NCBI GenBank assembly: GCA_905182175.1
Contig: CAJJAT010000011.1
Span: forward strand, 124,001 to 188,000
DNA from: Flavobacteriales bacterium UBA1494
Lineage (GTDB): Bacteria > Bacteroidota > Bacteroidia > Flavobacteriales_E > Vicingaceae
Reading direction: 5' to 3'
Length of the DNA: 64,000 nucleotides
A model generated the notes under the pieces. It did not search any database, had not been told where the DNA came from, and saw nothing but the letters and a program-made list of their open reading frames with translations. A program made the translations under genes and the position numbers. This document shows, piece after piece, positions 48,674-57,281 of this stretch. Within the stretch, counting starts at the first letter, position 1; every line of letters begins with the position of its first letter.

Positions 48674-49438
48674 ATGTCAACAGTAAAAACATTGAACTTA
48701 ACATTAAAAATTTGGCGCCAGAAGAATAACATTGCCAAAGGTAGTTTAGAGACGTATCCCATTAGTGATATATCTCCGGACAGTTCATTCTTAGAAATGT
48801 TAGATATTCTCAACGGTGGTCTAATTGAAAAAGGCGAAAGCCCAGTAACTTTTGATCACGATTGCAGAGAAGGTATTTGTGGCTCTTGTTCTCTATATAT
48901 TAATGGAGAACCTCACGGTCCTTCTAGGTTAGTAACCACTTGTCAATTACACATGCGTTCTTTCAAAGATGGGGAAACTATCTACATCGAGCCATTTAGA
49001 GCTAAAGCATTTCCTGTGATTAAGGATTTAATGGTAGATAGGAGTGCATTTGACCGAATCCAACATGCAGGTGGGTACATTTCTGTGAATACTTCAGGAA
49101 ATACCCAAGACGCTAACTCTATTCCTATTGAGAAAGAAAATGCAGATGAGGCTTTTTATTCAGCAGCTTGTATTGGTTGTGGAGCTTGCGTAGCAGCTTG
49201 TAAAAACGCATCTGCTTCATTATTTGTTGCTGCTAAAGTTTCCCAGTACGCCCTGTTACCGCAAGGTCAAGTAGAGGCTAAAGACAGAGTTTTAAACATG
49301 GTAAAGCAAGCGGAAAAAGAAGGTTTTGGACCGTGTTCTAACACCGGAGCTTGTGAGGTAGAATGCCCTAAAGGAATTTCTATCGAAAACATTGCAAGAA
49401 TGAATAGAGAATTTTTATCTGCGGCAATCACGAAGTAA
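48674..49438 (+). CDS. sdhB: Succinate dehydrogenase iron-sulfur subunit
   Basis: Carries electrons from FAD to the haems and quinone. 254 residues. The [2Fe-2S] cysteines are C64, C69, C72 and C90 ([15 protein letters not shown]). The C-terminal half holds the 4Fe-4S/3Fe-4S ligand groups in [13 protein letters not shown] and [15 protein letters not shown]. Last gene of the sdhCAB core; a methionine aminotransferase starts 6 bases after its stop, so the operon may run on. Confidence 0.97.
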   Translation: MSTVKTLNLTLKIWRQKNNIAKGSLETYPISDISPDSSFLEMLDILNGGLIEKGESPVTFDHDCREGICGSCSLYINGEPHGPSRLVTTCQLHMRSFKDGETIYIEPFRAKAFPVIKDLMVDRSAFDRIQHAGGYISVNTSGNTQDANSIPIEKENADEAFYSAACIGCGACVAACKNASASLFVAAKVSQYALLPQGQVEAKDRVLNMVKQAEKEGFGPCSNTGACEVECPKGISIENIARMNREFLSAAITK

Positions 49439-49444
49439 AAGCAC

Positions 49445-50602
49445 ATGCCAAAACTTAGCGCAAGCATAAAAACAAAGCTTCCTAAAGTAGGTACAACCAT
49501 ATTTACTAAAATGTCGGCTTTAGCCACTCAAGAAAAAGCCCTGAACTTGTCTCAGGGCTTTCCTGATTTTGACTGTTCCCCAAAGCTAACCGAATTGGTT
49601 ACAAAAGCAATGAATTCCGGAAGGAATCAATACGCTCCAATGCCGGGGTTATTGAATTTGAGAGAAGCAATTGCTAAAAAAACAGAAGATTTATATACCG
49701 GAATTTATCATCCAGAAACAGAAATAACGGTTACCGCAGGTGCAACACAAGCTATTTTTACAGCTATTTTAGCAACTGTAGCGGCAGAAGATGAAGTCAT
49801 TCTTTTTACTCCTGCTTATGATTGTTATGAGCCTGCTATTGACTTAATCGGAGCAAAAACTGTTCACATAGAATTAAAAGGTCCAGAGTATAGAATTGAC
49901 TGGGATAATGTTAAAAAAGTGATCAATCAGCGCACAAAGATGATTATCATCAATACGCCCCACAATCCGACTGGCACTATAATGACTGCGCAAGACATGC
50001 AGATGTTAGAAAAATTACTACACGGTTCAGATATACTCGTTTTAAGCGACGAAGTATATGAACACATTATTTTCGACGGATACGACCATCAGAGCGTAGC
50101 TCGGTTTCCTAAGCTAGCGGAAAGGAGTTTTATCATCTCTTCTTTTGGGAAAACATACCACACTACCGGCTGGAAAATCGGTTATTGCCTTGCTCCTGCT
50201 GAATTGATGAAGGAATTTAGAAAAGTACACCAATACAATGTATTTTCGGTTCACACTCCATCCCAACAAGCGTATGCAGAATACCTTTCAACTTCAAACG
50301 ACCATCAAGAATTAAGGAAATTCTACCAGCAAAAGCGAAATCTTTTTCGAAACGCTATAAAAGATTCACGTTTTCAACTGGGCGAAACAGCGGGTAGTTA
50401 TTTTCAGTTGTTAGATTATTCCAAAATCTCTGAAGAAAAAGACGTTGATTTCGCTGTTCGATTAACCAAGGAGCATAAAATAGCATCTATCCCTACCTCG
50501 GTATTTTACAGCAAAAGAGTAGAGGGGAAGGTACTGCGCTTTTGTTTTGCAAAAAAAGATGCGACCCTACTGCAAGCAGCTGAAATTATCAATTCGATAT
50601 AA
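49445..50602 (+). CDS. Methionine aminotransferase (YbdL-like, class I)
   Basis: PLP enzyme of fold type I, 385 residues, of the YbdL/kynurenine-aminotransferase/glutamine-transaminase K branch. Substrate-binding opener LNLSQGFPDF, cofactor contacts TAGATQAIFTAIL, INTPHNPTG, LSDEVYEH, and the Schiff-base lysine K236 in SSFGKTYHTTGWK. Members prefer methionine or aromatic amino acids and can use glutamine as donor; the omega-amidase gene 15 bases downstream, which removes 2-oxoglutaramate, supports a glutamine-coupled reaction (methionine salvage or aromatic amino acid repair). Starts 6 bases after sdhB. Confidence 0.9.
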   Translation: MPKLSASIKTKLPKVGTTIFTKMSALATQEKALNLSQGFPDFDCSPKLTELVTKAMNSGRNQYAPMPGLLNLREAIAKKTEDLYTGIYHPETEITVTAGATQAIFTAILATVAAEDEVILFTPAYDCYEPAIDLIGAKTVHIELKGPEYRIDWDNVKKVINQRTKMIIINTPHNPTGTIMTAQDMQMLEKLLHGSDILVLSDEVYEHIIFDGYDHQSVARFPKLAERSFIISSFGKTYHTTGWKIGYCLAPAELMKEFRKVHQYNVFSVHTPSQQAYAEYLSTSNDHQELRKFYQQKRNLFRNAIKDSRFQLGETAGSYFQLLDYSKISEEKDVDFAVRLTKEHKIASIPTSVFYSKRVEGKVLRFCFAKKDATLLQAAEIINSI

Positions 50603-50617
50603 TCTTACATTTATAGG

Positions 50618-51394
50618 ATGCAACATCTCACCATAAGCATCATTCAATCGGATTTAGTTTGGGAAGATGTAGATGCCAATTTAACAGCATTCACTAAAAA
50701 AATTAAAACAGTAAAACAGTCCGATTTAATTGTTTTACCTGAAACATTCAGCACTTCGTTCAGCATGAATTCAGAGCATTTAGCAGAACCTATGAATGGG
50801 AAAACCATGACTTGGATGGCAAAAATGGCCGAACAAAAGAATACAGTAGTTGCCGGAAGCGTCATTTTAAGAGAAAATGACCGCATATTTAACCGATTTA
50901 TTTGGATGAGAACAGATGGCACTTTTGAAACATACGACAAACGACACTTATTTAGAATGGGGGACGAACACAACCATTTTTCTGCAGGCAGTAATCCCCT
51001 AATTGTCGAATTAAAAGGATGGAAAATTTGCCCGCAAATTTGCTACGACTTGCGCTTCCCTGTATGGAGCAGAAATAAAAAGGAAGAATATGATTTACTA
51101 CTTTACATTGCTAATTGGCCAGAGGTAAGAATTACCGCCTGGGAAAAACTGCTCTATGCACGTGCTATTGAAAACCAATGTTACGTTATTGGCGTAAACC
51201 GAATTGGAAAGGATGGTAAAGGTGTAAATTGCAGTGGAAACTCCATGCTAATTGATCCCAAAGGGGATTTAATTTGGAAAGCTGCAGATCAAAAAGAAGA
51301 AACTAAGACAACCCAAGTTTCATTAACCGATTTAAATGATTTCAGAGAGAGGTTTCCGGTTGTAATGGATGCGGATGAATTTAAAATCATTTAA
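50618..51394 (+). CDS. Omega-amidase / nitrilase family protein (YafV-like)
   Basis: C-N hydrolase of the nitrilase superfamily, 258 residues. Catalytic triad visible: E42 in VLPETF, K108 in YDKRHLF, C142 in ICYDLRFPVW. The RFPVWSR and ANWPEVRITAWEKLLYARA segments place it with omega-amidases, which hydrolyse 2-oxoglutaramate and 2-oxosuccinamate. Directly follows a methionine/glutamine aminotransferase, consistent with clearing the keto product of glutamine transamination and making that reaction irreversible. Convergent with pth, nearly touching. Confidence 0.92.
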   Translation: MQHLTISIIQSDLVWEDVDANLTAFTKKIKTVKQSDLIVLPETFSTSFSMNSEHLAEPMNGKTMTWMAKMAEQKNTVVAGSVILRENDRIFNRFIWMRTDGTFETYDKRHLFRMGDEHNHFSAGSNPLIVELKGWKICPQICYDLRFPVWSRNKKEEYDLLLYIANWPEVRITAWEKLLYARAIENQCYVIGVNRIGKDGKGVNCSGNSMLIDPKGDLIWKAADQKEETKTTQVSLTDLNDFRERFPVVMDADEFKII

Positions 51395-51395
51395 A

Positions 51396-51959
51396 TTACT
51401 TCCCGTTAAAATCACTCATTACTCTGCCTAAGGTATTGACTGAGAAAGCTTTTATTATCTGACAACATTTATCTAAGCGTTCCTCTAATTTTTCATTCTC
51501 TTCAACTGACCATTCCCCTAAAACGTAATCAACTTGCTTGCCCTTCACAAACTCATCACCTACACCAAATCTCAATCTGGCATAGTCTTGAGTACCCAGA
51601 ACTTCCGCAATACTTTTAAGGCCATTATGACCTCCGGCACTGCCTTTTCCTTTCAATCGCAACGCACCGAAAGGCAAGGCAAGATCATCTGTAATGATTA
51701 GCACTCTCTCCAAAGGAATTTTTTCAGCTTGCATCCAATAATTTAAAGCCTTACCACTTAAGTTCATATAAGTAGAAGGCTTTAGCAGGATTAGTTTTCT
51801 GCCTTTGTTTTTCACCTCAGCAGTATCGCCTAACCGGCTTGGACTAAAAACAACATTGGATGCCTTAACTAGGGCATCCAATGTCGTAAATCCAATATTG
51901 TGTCTTGTATTTTCGTACTCAGCACCAATGTTACCAAGTCCTACAATCAAATATTTCAT
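51396..51959 (-). CDS. pth: Peptidyl-tRNA hydrolase
   Basis: Releases peptides from prematurely dissociated peptidyl-tRNA. 187 residues, full length. Catalytic His20 in ENTRHNIGF and the conserved [28 protein letters not shown] and [11 protein letters not shown] blocks are present. Third gene of prs-rplY-pth, 8 bases after rplY. This gene order is common in Bacteroidota. Stop almost touches the convergent omega-amidase stop. Confidence 0.97.
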   Translation of the reverse strand: MKYLIVGLGNIGAEYENTRHNIGFTTLDALVKASNVVFSPSRLGDTAEVKNKGRKLILLKPSTYMNLSGKALNYWMQAEKIPLERVLIITDDLALPFGALRLKGKGSAGGHNGLKSIAEVLGTQDYARLRFGVGDEFVKGKQVDYVLGEWSVEENEKLEERLDKCCQIIKAFSVNTLGRVMSDFNGK

Positions 51960-51967
51960 CTTTATTA

Positions 51968-52573
51968 TTATTCCGCAGCAGCTTCTGCTTCTGGAGCCAC
52001 ATCATCATCATCATCACCTGCAACGGCAACCCTAGAAGTTTTAATTGCGATAATTACAGAGTTTTCATTGTCTAAACACTCTACTTTATCTAACGAAATA
52101 TCTTTAACTTTAATGGAGTCTCCAATCTTCATCTCACTAATGTCAATTGATACAGTTTGAGGCAAATCAGCTGGCAATGCTTTTAATACCATTTTCCTCA
52201 ACTTCTCTCTTCTCTTACCACCATTTAGCACACCTTTCGAAGTCCCAATAAATTCTACGGGCACTCCCATTGTTACAGGCTTATCAGCAGTAACCTCCAT
52301 AAAATCAATGTGGAGAGGGTGATCAGTAACAGGGTGAAACTGCACGTCTTTTATCACTGATTTGGTGGTTTTATCCCCAAAATTTAAATCGATGAAGTAC
52401 ACTTCATTTGTTTCGATAAGCTTTGTAAAAGCTATGTTATCTACGTGAAAATTTACGATTTCTTTACCACCGTATATAATAGCAGGTATCCTACCCTCCT
52501 TTCTTAGTGACTTGAGTGCTGCTTTTTTACGCACTTCACCTCGGCTTGTAGCTTCTAATTGAACAGATTTCAT
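51968..52573 (-). CDS. rplY: 50S ribosomal protein L25, general stress (CTC) form
   Basis: 5S rRNA-binding protein of the large subunit. 201 residues: an N-terminal L25 RNA-binding domain (about 1-90, [25 protein letters not shown]), and the C-terminal CTC beta domain (about 91-185, [21 protein letters not shown]). The tail is a run of Asp and Glu ([17 protein letters not shown]), a feature of this phylum's L25. Lies between prs and pth. Confidence 0.96.
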   Translation of the reverse strand: MKSVQLEATSRGEVRKKAALKSLRKEGRIPAIIYGGKEIVNFHVDNIAFTKLIETNEVYFIDLNFGDKTTKSVIKDVQFHPVTDHPLHIDFMEVTADKPVTMGVPVEFIGTSKGVLNGGKRREKLRKMVLKALPADLPQTVSIDISEMKIGDSIKVKDISLDKVECLDNENSVIIAIKTSRVAVAGDDDDDVAPEAEAAAE

Positions 52574-52600
52574 ATATCTATTTTTAAGGTTTATAATTAA

Positions 52601-53533
52601 TTAAAATATAAAGTATGAGCTTATAGACTCATAAGAATGTACTTTGTAAATCACTTTGGCAAATAAATCTGCAACAGAAATCACTCTGATTTTATCGCTT
52701 TTTTGCTTTAGTGGAATTGTGTCGGTAACCAATAATTCGGTTATTCTTGAATTCTCGATTCGACTATATGCCTCTCCAGACAATATCGGATGCGTGCAAA
52801 TTGCCCTTACAGAATTTGCTCCTTTCTCCATCATAATATCAGCAGCCTTGGTTAATGTTCCGGCGGTATCTATCATATCGTCTACCAACATAACATCTTT
52901 GCCTTCCACTTCTCCAATCAAAAACATTTTATCAATGCTATTGGCTTTCTTTCGTTGTTTGTAACATACAACTACCTCTGTTCCGAAATGCTTCGCGTAG
53001 GCATATGCCCTTTTAGAACCTCCCATGTCAGGAGATGCCATTACCAAATTGGGCAAATTCATTTCTTTCAGCGCTTCAGAAAAAATTGCTGAAGCATATA
53101 GGTGATCAACTGGTACTTCAAAAAACCCTTGAATTTGATCTGCGTGTAAATCCATCGTCATAACACGAGTTACGCCCGCTGCCGTTAACATATTTGCAAT
53201 TAACTTAGATCCAATAGGCACTCTAGGCGCATCTTTTCTGTCTTGACGTGCAAAACCGAAATAAGGAATTACTGCTATTATTCTTCTTGCAGAAGCTCTT
53301 TTCGCAGCGTCAATCATCAAAAGCAACTCAAAGATATTATCAGTTGGGGGGTTTGTTGATTGCACAATAAAGACATCACAACCTCTTACCGATTCTTCGA
53401 AAGCGGGCTGAAATTCTCCATCGGAGAATTTATTTAATGATGTTTTACCTAACTCAACACCAAAGGTTTTGGCTATGCTAAGCGCTAATACATTGGTACT
53501 TGATCCTGAAAATATCTTTACTTGACTTGACAT
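52601..53533 (-). CDS. prs: Ribose-phosphate pyrophosphokinase (PRPP synthase)
   Basis: Makes PRPP from ribose-5-phosphate and ATP for nucleotide, histidine, tryptophan and NAD synthesis. 310 residues with the ATG used here (a 12-codon extension upstream is rejected since it lies in the promoter leader). ATP/Mg motif AVIPYFGFARQDRK, TMDLHADQIQGFF and the ribose-phosphate loop VLVDDMIDTAGTL (residues in the MLVDDMIDTAGT core) are intact. Heads prs-rplY-pth and has a strong promoter. Confidence 0.97.
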   Translation of the reverse strand: MSSQVKIFSGSSTNVLALSIAKTFGVELGKTSLNKFSDGEFQPAFEESVRGCDVFIVQSTNPPTDNIFELLLMIDAAKRASARRIIAVIPYFGFARQDRKDAPRVPIGSKLIANMLTAAGVTRVMTMDLHADQIQGFFEVPVDHLYASAIFSEALKEMNLPNLVMASPDMGGSKRAYAYAKHFGTEVVVCYKQRKKANSIDKMFLIGEVEGKDVMLVDDMIDTAGTLTKAADIMMEKGANSVRAICTHPILSGEAYSRIENSRITELLVTDTIPLKQKSDKIRVISVADLFAKVIYKVHSYESISSYFIF

Positions 53534-53557
53534 GGTTTCCTGATGTAAAAAGGAGCG

Positions 53558-53588
53558 CAAAAATATCAATTTTTATCAGCGCTCACAA
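53558..53588 (-). promoter_or_regulatory. Bacteroidota-type promoter of prs-rplY-pth
   Basis: On the minus strand: TTG, exactly 20 bases, then TATTTTTG, a full match to TTG-N19-21-TAnnTTTG. It lies 25 bases upstream of the prs ATG, implying a very short leader of under 20 bases. Confidence 0.8.
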
Positions 53589-53675
53589 GCGTTAACGAAT
53601 TCAATGAAGTAATAAATATAAAATTTATTCTTCAGACTAAAAAAAATCAATAATTTTGACATCCCAATTCAAATT

Positions 53676-53757
53676 GCCCGGATGGCGGAATTGGTAGACG
53701 CGTTGGTCTCAAACACCAATGTCTTCGGACGTGCCGGTTCGAGCCCGGCTCCGGGTA
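53676..53757 (+). tRNA. tRNA-Leu(CAA)
   Basis: 82 bases with a long (class II) variable arm. Acceptor GCCCGGA pairs with TCCGGGT (terminal G-T wobble), D loop GGTAGACGC, anticodon stem TTGGT/ACCAA around loop CTCAAAC, anticodon CAA (reads UUG), T arm GCCGG/CCGGC around TTCGAGC. The 3' CCA is not encoded (A then CAA follows), so it must be added by the CCA enzyme. Confidence 0.95.
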
Positions 53758-53758
53758 C

Positions 53759-53795
53759 AAAGCTCATTTCGTTATTACGAAATGAGCTTTTTTTA
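53759..53795 (+). terminator. Intrinsic terminator after tRNA-Leu
   Basis: A perfect 14-bp stem AAAGCTCATTTCGT/ACGAAATGAGCTTT with a TATT loop starts 2 bases after the tRNA and ends in a run of T. Confidence 0.93.
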
Positions 53796-53884
53796 TATTT
53801 TATAGTTTGTTGCTATTTCTCTTGTTATAATTGTCCTTACCATCTCAAATTATCTAATTACCTTTGAACTAGGTATTTTAGAGT

Positions 53885-55144
53885 ATGACAAAGCCACTAA
53901 TTTTCACTTTACTGCTTTTTTGTTTCCTAACAACCGCAGCTCAAACAGAGGAGCAACAGAAAAAATTCAACAAAATAGACGACTTAGTTGGGAGAAACGA
54001 AATTGATAAAGCAGAAAAAAAATTAATTGCTTTTTTAGAAATAAACTCCTCTTATGGAGACGCTTGGGATTTATTGGCAAGTATTAAATTGTACCGTTAT
54101 CAGAATGAAATACAAATACCAAACCTCTTCGAGAATATAGTCTTTTCCACTACCGACGAGGATGGCAATCAGGTGGAAAATGAAAGCAATACAAAAGCAC
54201 TAACCAATCTTCTATCCAGCATCAATCCGCACCAAAGAGGTTACGACACATACTTAAGCAGTCTCAAATTAGGATTAGCTCACTCGACGACTACTTACAA
54301 AAACTCCATGAATTTGAGGCATGCGTTGCGAGAGAATTACAGCGATACAACCTTGGGAAAAGAGGAGGAAGAATTATTCAGAGAGGCTGAAGTGGAGTTT
54401 AGCACAAAAAATTATAACAAGGCAGCAATTCTTTATCAAAAAGCCCTCGATATAAAACCTCAGTATTATAAAGCTTCTTTGTACCTAGGCGACTGCTATT
54501 ATATGATGGGGAATTACATTGATGTCATCGAAAAATTTGAGATCTGCGTTCAACGATTTCCTAATTTTCTGGAACCTAGAAAGTATATCGTTGACTCTTA
54601 TTTACAGGAAGGGTGAAACGAAGATGCATTAAAAGCGGCTATCGAGTCAAAACTAGTTTATCCAGACTTAATTCTTAATTTAAGAAAGTTTCAGGCTGCA
54701 GGTAGACTCGCAAAAAGTAATTCTATAAAGTGGACCGAACGATTCGTTTTAACCAATAAATCTTTTAAGGAAAAATTCAACATCGTTCAACCATTGTCGA
54801 CCCTTCCGGAATTTGAAATTTCGAAACACTGGAAAACCTACCAAGATGCCTTAGCTAAAATTAATATCTACTGCGATAGCAATGGAATAGTTGTAAAACA
54901 CACAAGCCTCACCAAAAACAAATACTTGGAAGTGTATGGTTGGGAAGAAATGTTAAGAAGTGAAACACATAAAGATCTTGAAACGGCAAAAGAAATGCAA
55001 AAGTTGGGTTATCTTGATTGTTATGCTTTTCTTACCTGTTTTCACGATGACTTTTACCAACAATACCAGCACTTTGTTAAAAACAATAAAAAAAAGGTTA
55101 GAAGATTCTACACTGAAATTGTCCTTAAATCTAACGGTTACTAG
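53885..55144 (+). pseudogene. TPR protein gene interrupted by one in-frame TGA
   Basis: One reading frame of 419 codons encodes a signal peptide (1-19, LLLFCFLTTAAQT), TPR-like helical pairs (about 35-65 and 165-235: EAEVEFSTKNYNKAAILYQK, KASLYLGDCYYMMGNY) and a C-terminal domain of about 130 residues (about 290-419: ISKHWKTYQDALAKINIYC, LDCYAFLTCFHDDFYQQYQH). Codon 244 is TGA in EG-TGA-NEDAL; a Trp (TGG) would restore a full-length protein, and the sequence beyond continues with no other defect. Ordinary stop TGA is used elsewhere in the window (the next gene ends in TGA), so this is a nonsense change or an assembly error. The first gene of a tight three-gene operon (next ATG 2 bases after its end). 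Confidence 0.85.
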
Positions 55145-55146
55145 CT

Positions 55147-55977
55147 ATGAAATTATATACCTGTCTTTTAATTTCCCTACCCCTCTTCGGATTTACTCAA
55201 ACCGATACCCTTGCTGTTTATTTTGACATCGGAAAGTTTGAGATAAATTCAACTGATTTAGAAAAACTAAAGGCCGAAAAAAAGAATTGGCAAAAGGTTG
55301 ATATTGTTTCTTACACCGATTATTTAGGTTCGCAAGAGATGAATAAGAAACTATCAATGCGCCGTTCTCGAGAAGTGAGGGCGAGATTAGTGCAGTACGG
55401 CCTAGACACAGAAATACTAGGTGTTGTTAAAGGCCTTGGGGTTTTAGGCGAAACACTAAAACACTCAGAAGGAATTCGCGAGAATCGAAGAGCTGATGTT
55501 ATCATTTACAAATCAGTTAAGATTAACGGGAGAGTTGAGGTTGAAGAATACCCAATTGTTGGAACCAAGAAGATAAAACTTCAAGATGCGCTTGCAAATG
55601 CGAAAGTGGGAGACCATTTAGTTCTGAGCGAAATGATCTTCTTGCCTGGTCAACATTTTTTGACCGAAGAAAGCACAGTGGCTTATGACGAACTCTTTCA
55701 AGTACTAAAAAACAACCCCAACTTAAAAATTAAAATAGAAGGACACATATGCTGTAAATTAGACAATGAGGACGGATTAGATTTGGCAACCAGCAAATAC
55801 AACCTGTCTGAAGCTAGAGCCGAATATGTATATGAGATGTTACTCGAAGACGGAATAGAAGAAAGTCGTTTATCGTTCGAAGGTTTTGCAAGAGAAAAAC
55901 CACTTTATCCTGATGAGAAGACAGAAATGGAAAAACAGCTTAATAGAAGAGTTGAGATTAGAATTGAAAATATATGA
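55147..55977 (+). CDS. Tandem double OmpA-like domain protein
   Basis: A 276-residue exported protein with two OmpA/MotB peptidoglycan-binding domains in tandem and no barrel or linker. Signal peptide 1-18 (PLFGFTQT). Domain 1, about 22-120: VYFDIGKFEIN, MRRSREVRARLVQYGL, ENRRADVIIY. Domain 2, about 160-276: ILEMIFLPGQHFLT-type strand, then NPNLKIKIEGH, NLSEARAEYVYEMLLEDGI, LNRRVEIRIENI. Both keep the peptidoglycan-contacting region with Asp/Arg. It could bridge two wall sites. It begins 2 bases after the TPR gene and ends with a TGA overlapping the ATG of the next gene (ATGA), so all three are translationally coupled. Confidence 0.83.
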   Translation: MKLYTCLLISLPLFGFTQTDTLAVYFDIGKFEINSTDLEKLKAEKKNWQKVDIVSYTDYLGSQEMNKKLSMRRSREVRARLVQYGLDTEILGVVKGLGVLGETLKHSEGIRENRRADVIIYKSVKINGRVEVEEYPIVGTKKIKLQDALANAKVGDHLVLSEMIFLPGQHFLTEESTVAYDELFQVLKNNPNLKIKIEGHICCKLDNEDGLDLATSKYNLSEARAEYVYEMLLEDGIEESRLSFEGFAREKPLYPDEKTEMEKQLNRRVEIRIENI

Positions 55978-57281
55978 TAGAAAGAGCAATACTATTCGTC
56001 TTTTTTTTGTTCATTCTTTCAAACTCGACTTATGGCCAGTTATCATCAGTTGACTATAAAGGAATAGGTTACTTCTATGATGAAGGTGGATCTCTCATTA
56101 ACTTTTACATTGATGAATCATATCGTCCTAAAAATCAACTGCAATTCATTGGAAAAATAAAAGATGAAAAAATAAGGACCTTTCGAGAGAATACAATTGC
56201 AACATTTGATAACTACCTCTTTACATTTGAGTACAGAAAAGGTTATTATGGAAATTATAAGAAAGTTTTTTTTGTAACGTACAAAAACAATAAAAGGGAG
56301 CGGTTAAAGTATTTTAAAGGTGGATTTCAAAAACAATTGATAACCCTATTTCCTGAATACACTATTCCTCTTCATCTTAGAGAATCCGACAAACTCAGAA
56401 TTTCATTCACTTACTCCATTATACGACTTCTGCAATTAGAATACTCTCATAACCTAGGTCGTGTAACGTATTTGAATAAAATTTCAGACTTTTTAGCAAC
56501 CAATGTGGATGCGAGGTATTACTTAAAGGTTGATTCGATAACTGCTCAAAAAGTATTTCTGAAAAAATATTCTAACAAGGGGCTTTTACTCGTTAGAAAT
56601 ACAATTTTGTTGGAAAACCCAAACAAAAAGAATGATTGGTTTCATTTCTATAATGATCAAGGGATCCCAACTAAATCGTATTATTATGATGCAAACGAGA
56701 TAGACTCCATTAAAACGTATTATAGTAATGGGACTTTATTCGAATCCTTTTTTACTCAAAATTTTGATCACACTTACTTTTCAGTAAAGGATTCAGCCGG
56801 GAACGAAATTTTAGATTCCAACAATAACGGTCTAGTTTCATTCTACGACTTTATGCAACATCGCAGAATTTTTAAGCAATACAAAAATGGGAAACTACTT
56901 CCCACATTTTATATTACAGATAACACTAAAAATTATCTTTACACAGAAAAGCAGGCCTCCTATGAGTTTTTTGACCAATTTTATGACTCATTCAACAAAG
57001 AATTTAAACCTAAGATGAAAGTAAAGTCCATATTAAACGAAGGGGTTTCTCTATTTCTTTGTTTAATAGATGAAGAAGGTAAAATTGTAACCGCAAAAAT
57101 AATGCAGAGTGTAAATCAAAATCAAGATGAAAGAGTTATAGAATGGCTAAAAACTAGAACCAAAAAGATATTTGACCCTGCACTTATTGAGCAAAAAAAT
57201 ATGCCACAAGAATTACTTATTCCATTAAGTTACTATACTTATGTAAAAGACAGATACAGGTTTGGCCTTTTCTTTTTCTAA
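55974..57281 (+). CDS. Exported protein with MORN-like repeats and TonB_C-like C-terminus
   Basis: A 435-residue protein of unknown function. Signal peptide 1-21 (FILSNSTYGQ). The central part (about 190-330) has loose YYDANEIDSIKTYYSNGTLF and DSAGNEILDSNNNG-type repeats like MORN/YwqK modules. The last 90 residues resemble the TonB C-terminal domain: KSILNEGVSLFLCLIDEEGK, AKIMQSVNQNQDERVIEWLK, FDPALIEQKNMPQELLIPLSYY. It may contact a TonB-dependent receptor or use that fold as a plain module; energy coupling is doubtful, as there is no cytoplasmic membrane anchor beyond the signal. Coupled to the OmpA-like gene. Its stop overlaps the convergent amidohydrolase stop. Confidence 0.62.
   Translation: MIERAILFVFFLFILSNSTYGQLSSVDYKGIGYFYDEGGSLINFYIDESYRPKNQLQFIGKIKDEKIRTFRENTIATFDNYLFTFEYRKGYYGNYKKVFFVTYKNNKRERLKYFKGGFQKQLITLFPEYTIPLHLRESDKLRISFTYSIIRLLQLEYSHNLGRVTYLNKISDFLATNVDARYYLKVDSITAQKVFLKKYSNKGLLLVRNTILLENPNKKNDWFHFYNDQGIPTKSYYYDANEIDSIKTYYSNGTLFESFFTQNFDHTYFSVKDSAGNEILDSNNNGLVSFYDFMQHRRIFKQYKNGKLLPTFYITDNTKNYLYTEKQASYEFFDQFYDSFNKEFKPKMKVKSILNEGVSLFLCLIDEEGKIVTAKIMQSVNQNQDERVIEWLKTRTKKIFDPALIEQKNMPQELLIPLSYYTYVKDRYRFGLFFF

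Noticed and set aside
51805-52035. Histidine-run reading frame opposite rplY
   Set aside because: The run of His codons is the antisense of the acidic Asp/Glu tail of L25; not a gene.
53682-53867. Small reading frame across the tRNA
   Set aside because: It overlaps the tRNA-Leu and its terminator, so it is a by-product of these sequences.
54614-54616. TGA as selenocysteine or tryptophan codon
   Set aside because: No SECIS-like hairpin or selenoprotein context is evident, and the neighbouring gene ends with TGA as a stop while other genes use TGG for Trp.
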